From CBDEGU01 sp965238045 (lineage in GTDB: Bacteria > Acidobacteriota > Terriglobia > Bryobacterales > UBA6623), in assembly GCA_965238045.1 (NCBI GenBank), contig CBDEGU010000012.1, forward strand, positions 434,001 to 498,000: a DNA stretch of 64,000 nt, written 5' to 3'. Made by a program: the position numbers and the translations under genes. This document shows, piece after piece, positions 26,862 through 36,451 of this stretch; the stretch's first letter is position 1; every line of letters begins with the position of its first letter. Below the pieces are notes generated by a model. That model saw nothing but the letters and a program-made list of their open reading frames with translations. It had not been told where the DNA came from and searched no databases.

Positions 26862-28744
26862 TCAGTGTTTCACCATCCAGCCGCGGTCCCAGGGTTGGGC
26901 CAGCGTGGGCCGATTCACGTACCGGCTCATGCGGAAGGTGAGACGGCTGCCCGAGCCGGGCTCGAGACTCACCGTCACGTAGGGGTGATCGATTCTGGTG
27001 GTTTCCCCATTCACGGTGACCGAGTCAAACTGATGCTCGCCGTAACCTCCGGCTTGGACAAGGACGGGTCGCGCTTGGGTCTGGTTCACGTTGACGAGCG
27101 TGAGCGTAACGCTGTCGCTGGACATCTTCTCGACCAGCGCCGCTACGCCTTCGGGGACACCGGATCGCCGCGCGACCGGATCGAAGTAGCGAACGCGGCT
27201 GTGCAGAGTCCAGATGTTGCCGGCAAAATAGCCGCCCAACATCAGGTTACTGAGCGCATTCGTCTGAGCGGGATTCAAACCCTGCAGGTAGTCGGCAAGC
27301 CTCGTATCGGGCGTCGTCTGGTCCTCGTTGATCATCTGGATCTTCCGCCGGATAGCGCCAAAGTCCTTCCGCAGCGCTCTCTCGGGATAACCCGGGTCCT
27401 TACCTGCTAGGAAGCCGATCCACCCTTGGATCGGAATACGCTCGAGATCCTTGCGATCCATCGACCAGAGATAGATTTCGGTCAGGCGGTCGATGGGCTG
27501 GCTCGCCATCCACTGATACCATTCCGGTTTTCCGTTGTACTTGTAGCCCCTCGGATCGCCGTACATCGTCGGCAGGGTGATCTTGCCATTGACGATCTTC
27601 TTCTGTGCATAGATCAAATCCGTCTGCTTGCGAAGGACATCAATGTAGGACGTATCGCCGGTGAGCAGGTAAGCATTCGAGAACCCGGGCCAGCTGCCCG
27701 CGGTCACCGTGTTGCGATGGGCGATCTTCTCGATCTCGCCGTCGAAGATCGTGAAGTTCCAGCCATAGGTCCCTTTCCACCACTGCCCATCGTATTCGCC
27801 GCCGATTTTTCCGTCCAGGCCAACGTTGGTCGGAATCATGCCTCCGGCCTCGGCGACGCGCTGCTTCCATGCATCGACGTATTCAAGGACCCAATCGCGG
27901 TATTTCTCGTCATGAGTGAGCATGTAAGCCCGCAGGCCGAGATTGGTGGCCGCCAGGTTGAGCGGGTGGTCGCCGACGCTGTCGAGGTACTCAGCACAGT
28001 GGGCGAGCATCTTGTCATAGACCGAGGTCAGCTCGACAAGCTGGTTTCTCCCGTTAGGCCCATGCAGAAGGTGAAAGCGGCCCGGAACGTCGTCGCCGAC
28101 CCAGTCGTAGGTGGTCGCCTTGTGCATCATCGGGCCCTTGCTGCCGGTCCAGAGGCTGCGGATGACCTTGTTCTTGCGGTCATAGTTCGGTGTCGCCGGG
28201 TTGTTGCCCATATAGAAGCTGGCGTAGCGCATCATGCGCTGGCGAAAGACTTCGTTGGTGGGTTCGGAAAGCCCCTGGAACATGATGCCCCGCATGCTTC
28301 CCCGGTGTGAAACCAGTCTGATTGGGTGATGAACTCCTGGAAGTAGGCGCCGTTTTCAGCGATTTTCGTCTTCACGGTCCTCAACTTGCCGTACTGCGCA
28401 AAGTGCCCGTCGAGAGCTTTCTTGAATAGCGCGAGCACCGAGTCCGAGGCGCCCAGCGCATGCAAGAGCGTCCAGTTGAAGAAGGTCTCGATCGCATCGT
28501 CGGGTCCGTCGAGCGTACCCCAGCGCGGCGTATGCAGCAGATAGCCCCGGCTGTCGAGGTAACGGCTGGAGAAATACTCGCAGGCCCGCGAGTTCGAGGC
28601 CAATAGTTCTCTCTCCATCAGCGCCCAGCCTGGAGGCGCCATCTGCTCATCAATGACGATGGTTTTTTCGGCGCCCGCCGCGGGCAAGGCGGCCACGAGA
28701 GTGAGCAGGAAAAAGATCATGCAAAGAGAAACTGATCTGGACAT
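26862..28744 (-). pseudogene. Secreted protein of unknown function, broken by a frameshift
   Basis: Two overlapping frames read as one protein of about 627 residues. The 5' part (28744 to about 28293) begins with a signal peptide (MSRSVSLCMIFFLLTL) and runs to QSDWFHTGEA. The 3' part resumes one frame away at MRGIMFQGLSEPTNEVF. Near 28293-28300 one missing base in GAAGCATG would account for the shift. The central region is rich in aromatic residues and helices, as in alpha/alpha-barrel carbohydrate enzymes, and the C-terminus has a beta-sandwich feel; neither is a firm assignment. It could also be a sequencing error. Confidence 0.7.
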
Positions 28745-29068
28745 CGGGGAGGGCTCCTTCGGCGGCCTCGGCAAACAGCGTCCATCGTGGCACTGGTGCT
28801 GGATGATGTCAAGCAGCGCCGCCGGCGGCCTGCCGCTTGTCGAAAGATCCGCTCCGCGGCCGGCAGGCACGCCCTCCATGGCGGTAGTGAAAGCGTTCGA
28901 TGTACAATGGAGCGCGCATCCTTTAGCGGTTCTTGCCGAACGTTGTGAAAGCCCTGACGATGCGGCAAGTGCCGCCGGCTTGGGCTGAGTTCCGCGTCAG
29001 CGCTTCTTGGCGCCGGCCCAAGTCGTCCACGTTGCGGCGACAGCTTCGAATGCCGCTGCTGATCGATC
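28745..29068. other. Divergent intergenic region, no gene seen
   Basis: 324 bp between the minus-strand secreted-protein gene and the plus-strand parvulin gene. It must hold both promoters. No strong -35/-10 pair, RNA gene or repeat recognised by eye. Confidence 0.4.
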
Positions 29069-29968
29069 ATGCCTTTTCTGATCAATGACGAGCTCGTGGA
29101 AGACGACGCGATCGCGCGTGAAGCGCAGTCGTTGCGGCAGAGTTTCCAGCAGATATCGGCCGAAGAACGCCAACGGCGCGGACTGGACGCCGAACATTTT
29201 GAAAAACATCTCTGGGAGTGGTCGCGCGAGAATCTGATCGAGCGTGTTCTGCTCAGACAAGAAGCGCGCAAAGACAACGAACCTGTCGACGCGGAAGCAG
29301 TCGAAAACGCCGTCACGGAACTTAAGAAGCAGTCGGGCGAGCCGAATCGATTCAAGGCGGGCCTTCAGGGCAGGGAAGAACTCCGCGCCGAGGTGGAGGA
29401 CCGCATTCGTCTCGACAGACTGATGGGCAGACTTACTCGGTCCATCAAGGCTCCTAAGAACAGGGAAGTGGCCGAATTTTATCGCCGCAACCGGGGGCGC
29501 TTTCAGATCCCGGAAATGGTTCGCGCCGCCCATATCGTCAAGAACGTCGATGAACACACCGATGAAGAGACGGCGTTGTCCGCCATCAAGCAGGTGGAAG
29601 CCGAACTCGCCGCCGGGGGCGTGTTCGAAGAACTGGCCGACAAGCATTCCGACTGCCCCGGAAGCGGAGGCGACCTTGAGATTTTCCCCCGAGGACAGAT
29701 GGTGCAAGAGTTCGACGACGTGGTGTTCGCGCTCTCTGGGAACGAAACAAGCCCGGTATTCCGCACCCCGTTCGGATTTCATATCGCCAAGGTGTATGAG
29801 GTAACTCCGGCTGGATCTCGGTCACTGGCCGACGCCCGGCAAGATATCGAACAGGAACTGAGCCGGCGCAAGCAGACCAAGGTGATCGAAGATTTCGTCG
29901 ACCGGCTCAAGACGCAAGCCGACATACGGGACCTCGTCGCTGGGCCGGAGAACATAGTATCGAGATGA
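29069..29968 (+). CDS. Parvulin-type peptidyl-prolyl isomerase, cytoplasmic
   Basis: 299 residues. An N-terminal SurA/trigger-like helical region (1-140) precedes a rotamase domain at about 150-245 with the parvulin pattern AAHIVKNVDEH, FEELADKHSDCPGSGGDL and SPVFRTPFGFHIAKV. No signal peptide, unlike SurA, PpiD or PrsA, so it should act in the cytoplasm. Its TGA overlaps the ATG of the following FGE gene, so the two are translationally coupled. A folding helper for the FGE or for sulfatases before export is an attractive inference. Confidence 0.9.
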   Translation: MPFLINDELVEDDAIAREAQSLRQSFQQISAEERQRRGLDAEHFEKHLWEWSRENLIERVLLRQEARKDNEPVDAEAVENAVTELKKQSGEPNRFKAGLQGREELRAEVEDRIRLDRLMGRLTRSIKAPKNREVAEFYRRNRGRFQIPEMVRAAHIVKNVDEHTDEETALSAIKQVEAELAAGGVFEELADKHSDCPGSGGDLEIFPRGQMVQEFDDVVFALSGNETSPVFRTPFGFHIAKVYEVTPAGSRSLADARQDIEQELSRRKQTKVIEDFVDRLKTQADIRDLVAGPENIVSR

Positions 29969-30963
29969 TGAGCGAGGCCAACGATATTTCCTCCCACCGG
30001 CCGAGGTCTCACGTGTGCTGCGTTCCAAGCAAGGAGCGCGCCGAACGGTTTGCCGAGTCACGCCGTCTGGCCGATTCCCGCCCTCGCGTCTCGACGGGCT
30101 CGACCGCCGGCATGATCAAGGTCGAAAAGAGCCGATTCCTGATGGGGACCGAGAACGAAGAAGGGTTTCCGGCCGATGGCGAAGGTCCGATTCGCGAGGT
30201 CACCCTCGGCGCGTTCCACATTGACCAATATCCGGTGACCAGCGAGCAGTTTCGTGCATTCGTTCGAGCGGCGGCTTACAAGACAGACGCCGAGCGCTTC
30301 GGATGGTCTTTCGTGTTTCACAACCAGCTTCCGGCGGACCGCTACGCAGGTCTGGTCGAAGATACCGTCGCCGGACACGAATGGTGGTGCAAGGTCCAGG
30401 GCGCGGATTGGGCGCATCCGGAAGGACCCGATTCAAGTCTCGAGCAAAGGCCCCATCACCCCGTGACGCACGTATCGTGGAACGACGCCGCCGCATTCGC
30501 CGCATGGGCCGGCAAGCGGCTGGTGCGAGAGGCCGAATGGGAATTGGCGGCGCGTGGCGGTCTGGAGCAGAAAATCTATGCCTGGGGTGATGAACTCACG
30601 CCGGGGGGCAAGCATCTCTGCAATATATGGCAGGGCGAATTTCCCTCCCACGATACGGCGGAGGACGGCTACGCGGGCCCTTGCCCGGTGGACGCGTTCC
30701 CCGCGAATGGCCGCGGCATGTATTCCGCGGCGGGAAACGTCTGGGAGTGGTGCGGCGACTGGTTTCACCCCACCTATCACGTTGAGGCGACGCGGGTCCA
30801 TCCGGTTGGCCCTCCAACGGGAACGGCCAAAGTCATGCGTGGGGGTTCGTTTCTTTGCCACCGCTCTTATTGCAATCGTTATCGGGTCGCGGCGCGCACC
30901 TCGAATACACCCGACAGCTCGACTACGAACCTGGGATTTCGCTGTGCCATGGATGTTGCCTAA
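29965..30963 (+). CDS. Formylglycine-generating enzyme (sulfatase-activating)
   Basis: Oxidises a cysteine in CxPxR of sulfatases to formylglycine, using copper and oxygen. 332 residues; start at ATG 29965 overlapping the parvulin stop. The FGE domain begins at about residue 55 (RFLMGTENEEGFPADGEGP). Near the C-terminus GGSFLCHRSYCNRYRVAA carries the two active-site cysteines (CxxxxC) of true FGE, and NTPDSSTTNLGFRC follows. This separates it from EgtB-type relatives, which lack the pair. Cys-Cys in the N-terminal region (HVCCVPS) also recurs in bacterial FGEs. The nearby sulfatase-fold protein lacks the target cysteine, so substrates lie elsewhere. Confidence 0.94.
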   Translation: MMSEANDISSHRPRSHVCCVPSKERAERFAESRRLADSRPRVSTGSTAGMIKVEKSRFLMGTENEEGFPADGEGPIREVTLGAFHIDQYPVTSEQFRAFVRAAAYKTDAERFGWSFVFHNQLPADRYAGLVEDTVAGHEWWCKVQGADWAHPEGPDSSLEQRPHHPVTHVSWNDAAAFAAWAGKRLVREAEWELAARGGLEQKIYAWGDELTPGGKHLCNIWQGEFPSHDTAEDGYAGPCPVDAFPANGRGMYSAAGNVWEWCGDWFHPTYHVEATRVHPVGPPTGTAKVMRGGSFLCHRSYCNRYRVAARTSNTPDSSTTNLGFRCAMDVA

Positions 30964-31050
30964 CAGAGCGTGGCAGCAGTAAGGCCCGCGGGCCGGCGGC
31001 GAGGACATCGCACGATATAATTCAAAGTATTCCACCAAGAGGACGCCAAT

Positions 31051-31569
31051 ATGAATCCGCAAGACAGCAAGACCATCGCCAATTTTTTGCTAACCACACT
31101 TGAGCACGAAGCGGCCACAACGGGCCGGATTTTCGCCGCCGTTCCGGAAGATCGCCTGGATTATCGCCCGGACCCTGTCTCGAAGAGCGCGCTCGAGCTG
31201 GTTCGCCACATCGCTCTCGAGGATGTGTGGTTTCTCGACTCGATCGTTGGTTTGGAATTTCAGGCCGTTCCCGATCAGAGCGACGCTTGCGGGATCATGA
31301 CCCCCGCTCAAGCCGCCGCGCATTATCAAGAGGAACTGCCGAGCCGCATCGAGAAAGTGAAAGCTCTGTCGGGGGAACATCTGGCCAAGGAGATTTCTCT
31401 GATGGGAGTCTTCAATATGCAGGCCATTGATTTCCTGTCGCTCATGGTGCGGCATTCGATCCATCACCGGGGTCAGCTTTCGGCCTACCTGCGGGCCATG
31501 GGCGGCAAGGTGCCCCAGATCTACGGACCCAGCGCTGACGAGCCCATGAACATGACAGCCGAGGGCTAG
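31051..31569 (+). CDS. DinB-fold four-helix protein
   Basis: 172 residues, four-helix bundle of the DinB/YfiT type. Three metal-ligand histidines are visible: LVRHIALED (about residue 53) and VRHSIHHRGQL (about 133-137). Members include thiol-dependent transferases and isomerases; many are of unknown role and abundant in Acidobacteria. AGAGGA upstream of ATG 31051 fits a ribosome binding site. Monocistronic. A receiver-domain stub lies just downstream. Confidence 0.88.
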   Translation: MNPQDSKTIANFLLTTLEHEAATTGRIFAAVPEDRLDYRPDPVSKSALELVRHIALEDVWFLDSIVGLEFQAVPDQSDACGIMTPAQAAAHYQEELPSRIEKVKALSGEHLAKEISLMGVFNMQAIDFLSLMVRHSIHHRGQLSAYLRAMGGKVPQIYGPSADEPMNMTAEG

Positions 31570-31594
31570 CAGCCCGACCTCTACCACCGGCTGC

Positions 31595-31684
31595 TACTCC
31601 ACCGAGGCGCTGAAACTGGGACCGTCGGGCTATCTGCTGAAACAGCCGGCTGCTTCCGAACTCGTTACCGCCATCGAACACTAA
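31595..31684 (+). pseudogene. Response-regulator receiver-domain stub
   Basis: A 29-codon open stretch ending in TAA at 31682. STEALKLGPSGYLLKQPAA, then SELVTAIEH, is the end of a NarL/FixJ-type receiver domain, including the conserved Lys of GYLLK and the following helix. Both the phosphorylation site and the DNA-binding domain are missing. It is a remnant, too short for a gene, and the only trace of a partner for the orphan kinase at 25055-26722. Confidence 0.68.
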
Positions 31685-31753
31685 CGACCGTTAGCGCGGA
31701 GGGCTCTTCCGGGGGTAGTCTCCAGCCGGAAATCCCGGCATGATCTGCTACTC

Positions 31754-32632
31754 TTGGTCACTTCCGTGCAGCCATTTGTCGTTGTGGTCGTTCTGCTTTC
31801 CGCCCTGCTTCACGCGGGCTGGAATGCGCTGGTGAAGTTCCGCGGCGATCGCGGCGACCCGCTCATTGTTCTGGCTTCTGTGGCGCTGTCCGCGGCCTTG
31901 TTATCATCGGCGGCCGTCCCTTTCGTGCCTCTGCCCCGTGGACAAGTGTGGGCGTACCTGCTGTTCTCGATGACCCTGCACACGGCCTACAATGTGTTGC
32001 TCTACGCAGCCTACCGTCACGGGGACATGGGGCAGGTGTATCCGATTGCGCGCGGGCTGGCGCCGATGATCGTTGCGCTTGTCTCGCCTCTTGTCACCGC
32101 GGAAGTTTTGTCGAACCAGACTCTCGTCGGCGTCTTCTTGATTACGCTCGGGGTCGCCAGCTTAGCTTTGCGGGGAGTGACCGGGAGTGGCGGGTCTGGG
32201 CCGGGTCTGGGGCGCCGCCGGTCGCCAGTGGCCTATGCCGCTCTTGCCGCCGTGTTCATCGCGGCCTACACGATGGTGGATGGCCTCGGCGCCCGCTTGG
32301 CCGAGACGCCGCACAGCTACATAGCGTGGCTCTTTGTTCTCGACGGAATCCCGATCGCGCTGATCGCCTACGGGAAGCACCGCCGATCGGCCATTGCGTG
32401 GGCTCGAACCCATTGGCGTGACGCGGCCGCCGGCGGGGCGATGTCACTGGCAGCCTACTGGTTTGTGATCTGGGCGCTGACGCTTGGCCCGCTCGCGCCG
32501 GTCGCGGCGTTGCGCGAGACGAGCGTGATTTTCGGAGCCCTGCTCTCTACCATGTTGCTCAAAGAACGGTTCGGCGCCTGGCGCGCGGCGGCGGCTTCGG
32601 TCGTCGCGGCGGGCGCGGCGCTGGTCAGTTAG
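31754..32632 (+). CDS. EamA/DMT-family transporter
   Basis: 292 residues, about ten hydrophobic segments in two EamA repeats (about 8-140 and 155-292). SALLHAGWNALVK at the start and LKERFGAWRAAAA near the end are typical. The family exports or imports small metabolites; substrate unknown. TTG at 31754 gives the longest frame; GTG at 31766 is an equal alternative. No clear ribosome binding site. Confidence 0.87.
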   Translation: MVTSVQPFVVVVVLLSALLHAGWNALVKFRGDRGDPLIVLASVALSAALLSSAAVPFVPLPRGQVWAYLLFSMTLHTAYNVLLYAAYRHGDMGQVYPIARGLAPMIVALVSPLVTAEVLSNQTLVGVFLITLGVASLALRGVTGSGGSGPGLGRRRSPVAYAALAAVFIAAYTMVDGLGARLAETPHSYIAWLFVLDGIPIALIAYGKHRRSAIAWARTHWRDAAAGGAMSLAAYWFVIWALTLGPLAPVAALRETSVIFGALLSTMLLKERFGAWRAAAASVVAAGAALVS

Positions 32633-32724
32633 CTTTCCCTCTGGCGGCGTTTTGTCGCGCGCGCTTCGCCGCCGGCGCCACTGGTCAACTAGACTAGATA
32701 CACGACGCGAAGGAGTCCAGAGAG

Positions 32725-33459
32725 ATGAAGCTTGACGGGAAATCCGCCATCGTGACCGGCGCGGGCAGCGGCATCGGCCGGGCCATCGCCGAGTGCTTCG
32801 CCCGGGAAGGAGCGCTGGTCGTCGCCGTGGGACGCGACGCCGGCAAACTCGAAGCCGCCCGCGCGGCGGCGGGCGAGGCGGGCAGGCGCATTACTCCGCG
32901 GCCGCTGGATGTCTCGGACCCAGATGCCGTGCGCGATCTCATGGAGTGGACGGTCTCGGATCGTGGCTCGATCGACATCCTTGTCAATAACGCTGGTGTG
33001 AATGTGCCGCGCAGAAGCCTGGAGCAGCTCTCGCCCGAAGATTTCGACAAGATGGTTCGCATCAACCTCAGCGGTGCGTTCTATTGTATTCACGAGGTCC
33101 TGCCGCCCATGCGAGCGCAAGGAGGCGGAGTGATCATCAACATCTCATCGATCGCCGGCGTGCGGGGCAGCCCCGTCGGAGGCGCGGGCTACACGGCTTC
33201 GAAGTTCGGACTCTCGGGCCTGAGTTTGACCACCGGCATGGAAGAAGGCAAGAACGGAATCCGCTCTTGTATCCTTTGCCCGGGAGAGGTCAATACTCCC
33301 ATCCTCGAGAACCGCCCCGTGGTGCCCGGCGCCGAGCGGCGGGCGAAGATGCTGCAACCCGAGGACCTGGCGCAAGCCGCCCTCTTGGTGGCGACACTTC
33401 CCGCGCGGGCCATGATTCCCGAACTGATCATGACACCCACGATACAGCCCTATGGGTGA
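32725..33459 (+). CDS. Short-chain dehydrogenase/reductase
   Basis: 244 residues. Cofactor loop TGAGSGIGRAIAE at about 11-23, NNAG in DILVNNAGVN, catalytic Ser in INISSIAG and YTASK. These are the marks of a classical SDR with Ser-Tyr-Lys catalysis; Arg/Lys context near the loop leaves NAD or NADP preference open. AAGGAG precedes the ATG at 32725. Close to FabG-type and other reductases, but substrate cannot be inferred from the neighbours. Confidence 0.92.
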   Translation: MKLDGKSAIVTGAGSGIGRAIAECFAREGALVVAVGRDAGKLEAARAAAGEAGRRITPRPLDVSDPDAVRDLMEWTVSDRGSIDILVNNAGVNVPRRSLEQLSPEDFDKMVRINLSGAFYCIHEVLPPMRAQGGGVIINISSIAGVRGSPVGGAGYTASKFGLSGLSLTTGMEEGKNGIRSCILCPGEVNTPILENRPVVPGAERRAKMLQPEDLAQAALLVATLPARAMIPELIMTPTIQPYG

Positions 33460-33534
33460 CCACGCGGCCGGCGAGAGGCAACGCAACCCGCGGCCCAGCC
33501 AATCTTCCACAGCATTGACGAACTAGGAGGCCCC

Positions 33535-36312
33535 ATGGCCCTGCAATCGAAAATAATCTTCGCCTTGGGGCTTGTATTGGGGTTGCTCTTCTGCGGCCCG
33601 ACTGGCGCGCAAACCTGGATCGACGACAGTTTTGAAGACTTCGCCGCTGGCACGCTCGACGGTTCTGGACAGAACCTCTACGTCAGCCGGGACGGCAAAA
33701 TACGCACGATCCATCGCTTCGACCTGAACGATGACGGCTATATTGACCTGATTTTCAATAACACCCATGACCGGCGGTCTTTCATCCCCGCCACGCTGGC
33801 GGTTGCCGGGGCCGATGGGGGAGTCGAGCATTCGCCGCTGGCGGTGGAAGGCAGCATCCAGGCCGTATTTTCTGATTTGAATCGCGACGGTTTCCTCGAT
33901 GTTGTGTTTTGCCCCAACGCCTCGGGCGTCCAGACGAAGCGCCGGTTTCTCACGATCATCTACGGCGGAGAAGATGGCTGGCCAGCGCACCGCGCCACCG
34001 GGTTGCTGCCGGTCCATGGCGCTCGGGCGGTTGCGGTGGCTGATCTCGACGCCGATCAGTGGCCCGACATCGTGACTCTCAACGACGAAGCCTGGCTGCC
34101 CGGCCAGCCCGGGCCGGGCAAGATCCTGCGCATATTCTGGGGAAGCGCCGGGGGCTTCATGATGACCCGCCATGCCGACCTGGCTCTCGAAGGCGCGGCC
34201 GCTCTGGCGGCCGCGGATCTGGACGAGGACGGCGCGCTCGATCTGGCCGTTCTGGCGGGCAAGAAGCTCATCATCTACCAGAGCGACTCGACCGCTTGGG
34301 ATCGCGGTGATGAGGAAAAGACGGAGATCGCTCTGCCGGGCGCGGGCGTCGCGCTGGCTGCCGGGGATGCGACCGGCGACGGTCATGCGGATGTCGTCAT
34401 CGCCGGGAGCGAACCGGTCGTTTACCTTTTGGCGGGCAGCGGGTCTTGGGATTTGCCAGAGCCGCGGCCCGTGCCAGCCTTCAAGGCGACTCATGTCGCG
34501 ATCGGCGATTTAGACAACGATCAGCGGCCGGAGTTGCTGCTAACCCATTTTGCGCAGAACCGTGCCGGCGGAGGTGAGGCATCCGGCGCGGCGAGGAGCA
34601 CCGCGAGTGGAGTGCGCGTTCTCTGGGGCGCCGATTCCTGGGATGTGTCGAGCGCAACCACGATGGAAGCGCCCAATGCCGTCGCGGCCGCGACGGGAGA
34701 TCTCGATGGCGATGGCCGCGCCGACCTCGCCGTCGCCATTCATCAAGGACAGAAAACCTATCTGACCGGCTCCGCGATTTTCTTTGGAAAAGGGAATCGC
34801 CGGTTCGCAAGGGCTGCCCAAGACCCGCCGACCCAAGGAGCGATGCATGCCGCGATCACGGCGGCGACCAAACATCATCCTGCGCGCGCCGTCTTCTCCA
34901 ACAGCCTGGGAGGAACGGTTGGCGAGCTGATCTTGTCGCAAGTTTACTGGGGCGGCCCCGAGGGGTTTGACGCCAGCCGGCAATGGGAATTCGAGATGCG
35001 CAGCGGCTACGAATCCAGCGCCGCCGATCTCAACGCGGACGGCTTCGCCGACCTGATCGTGGTCAACTCCGGCCACGCCGGCGCCGCCGCCAGAAGCGAC
35101 CCCACCCTGGGCGCGAACATCTTCTGGGGCGCGGCCGGCGGTTTCGATCCCGGCCGGCGGCGAACCATTCTGCGCGAACCCGATTTGGGATCCACCAACA
35201 TCGCCGACCTCGACCGCGACGGTTACCTCGATCTCGTTCTTGGTTCTTTCAGCGTGACCGCTCCCCTGGTGATCTACTACGGCGGACCCGACGGTTACCC
35301 GGCGTCGCGCCGGGCCGCCATCGCCTCGGAAGGCCCTTCGACCGAACCGGTCATCGCCGACTTCAATCGAGACGGCTGGCTGGATATCGCCGTGTCCTCG
35401 TTCGCGAAGCACCGTGTGAGAATTTTCTGGGGCGGACCGCGGGGTTTCGACCCCTCGCGCCAAGCGGGGCTTGACGTGCCGGCGCCCATCGGCATGGAGG
35501 CCGCCGATCTCAACGCCGACAGTCAGCTGGATCTCATCGTCGCCAGCTACCAGGATCCGGTCGGCGGGCGCCACGATGCCGGCCTGAGCATCTTCTGGGG
35601 AGGCGCCGGCGGCTTCACGAGCGCCAACTCGCAGTGGCTGCCCGGAATGAGTCCCATTAGTCCGGTGGTCGCGGATTTCGATGCCGACGGACATCTCGAC
35701 ATCTTCGTTCCGAACTATCAGAGCGATCTGACGCGCGAATTTCTGCCCAACTACCTCTATTGGGGATCCGAGCACGGATTCGCTCCGCGGCGGCGCAAGG
35801 TCCTCATCTGCAATTCCGCCCATGACGGCTTGGCGGCGGATTTCGACCGCGACGGTCGTCTCGATTTGGCCATCGTTTGTCACACCACCGACGGTGATCA
35901 CCGCACCTCGTCGAAGGTGTTCTACAACGACGGAAGCCGTTTCGAGAATCCCCGAGTGCAACGGCTGCCAGCCCGCGGGCCGCATTGGATGTGGTCACAG
36001 GACATGGGCCACATTGAGCATCGCCGCTGGGAACAGAGCTATACCTCCGCGGTCTTTGAGTGGAAGAGCGGACGAACACGGGGCCGCGTCACCTACCGAG
36101 GCGAGGTTCCCGCCGGAGCGGCCTTGAGTTTTCAGATACGTTCCGCCGAGAAAGCCGGCGAGCTTCCGTCCCAGCCATGGAAGGATACCAGCAGCGGAGC
36201 TTTCTCACTGCGGGCAAGCGATCGAAGCCTGCAATATCGGGCGATCCTCAAATCCGGTAACGGCGACCGTTATCCGGTGATCGATCGAGTCATGGTCACG
36301 CTGCAAGATTGA
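33535..36312 (+). CDS. Large secreted FG-GAP/VCBS repeat protein
   Basis: 925 residues. Signal peptide 1-25 (IIFALGLVLGLLFCGP). From about 60 to 820 it is a long series of FG-GAP/VCBS-type units with calcium loops such as DLNDDGYIDL, DLNRDGFLDV, DLDGDGRADL and DFDRDGRLDL, predicting one or two seven-bladed beta propellers. The C-terminal 100 residues are a separate beta domain. Family members bind ligands or matrix at the cell surface. AGGAGG lies six bases before the ATG. Internal repeat DNA is diverged, not tandem identical. Confidence 0.9.
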   Translation: MALQSKIIFALGLVLGLLFCGPTGAQTWIDDSFEDFAAGTLDGSGQNLYVSRDGKIRTIHRFDLNDDGYIDLIFNNTHDRRSFIPATLAVAGADGGVEHSPLAVEGSIQAVFSDLNRDGFLDVVFCPNASGVQTKRRFLTIIYGGEDGWPAHRATGLLPVHGARAVAVADLDADQWPDIVTLNDEAWLPGQPGPGKILRIFWGSAGGFMMTRHADLALEGAAALAAADLDEDGALDLAVLAGKKLIIYQSDSTAWDRGDEEKTEIALPGAGVALAAGDATGDGHADVVIAGSEPVVYLLAGSGSWDLPEPRPVPAFKATHVAIGDLDNDQRPELLLTHFAQNRAGGGEASGAARSTASGVRVLWGADSWDVSSATTMEAPNAVAAATGDLDGDGRADLAVAIHQGQKTYLTGSAIFFGKGNRRFARAAQDPPTQGAMHAAITAATKHHPARAVFSNSLGGTVGELILSQVYWGGPEGFDASRQWEFEMRSGYESSAADLNADGFADLIVVNSGHAGAAARSDPTLGANIFWGAAGGFDPGRRRTILREPDLGSTNIADLDRDGYLDLVLGSFSVTAPLVIYYGGPDGYPASRRAAIASEGPSTEPVIADFNRDGWLDIAVSSFAKHRVRIFWGGPRGFDPSRQAGLDVPAPIGMEAADLNADSQLDLIVASYQDPVGGRHDAGLSIFWGGAGGFTSANSQWLPGMSPISPVVADFDADGHLDIFVPNYQSDLTREFLPNYLYWGSEHGFAPRRRKVLICNSAHDGLAADFDRDGRLDLAIVCHTTDGDHRTSSKVFYNDGSRFENPRVQRLPARGPHWMWSQDMGHIEHRRWEQSYTSAVFEWKSGRTRGRVTYRGEVPAGAALSFQIRSAEKAGELPSQPWKDTSSGAFSLRASDRSLQYRAILKSGNGDRYPVIDRVMVTLQD

Positions 36313-36451
36313 ACCGGCCGCGAAGGTTCGCCATGCGGCCCGCGCTCCCGCCGGTTGTGTTCTCGCGAATCCCGGGGTAGTCGCGACGGCTCAGTACGCC
36401 GAAGGAGCGCCTGCTAGAATACCTAATTTTTAGCACCAGGTTGTAACGCCC

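Noticed and set aside
28285..28305. Programmed ribosomal frameshift
   Set aside because: No slippery heptamer, no downstream structure seen; a plain indel or sequencing error is simpler.
32643..32673. GGCGGCG/CGCCGCC stem as a terminator after the EamA gene
   Set aside because: The loop is 17 bases and no T run follows; in GC-rich DNA such a pairing is easily chance.
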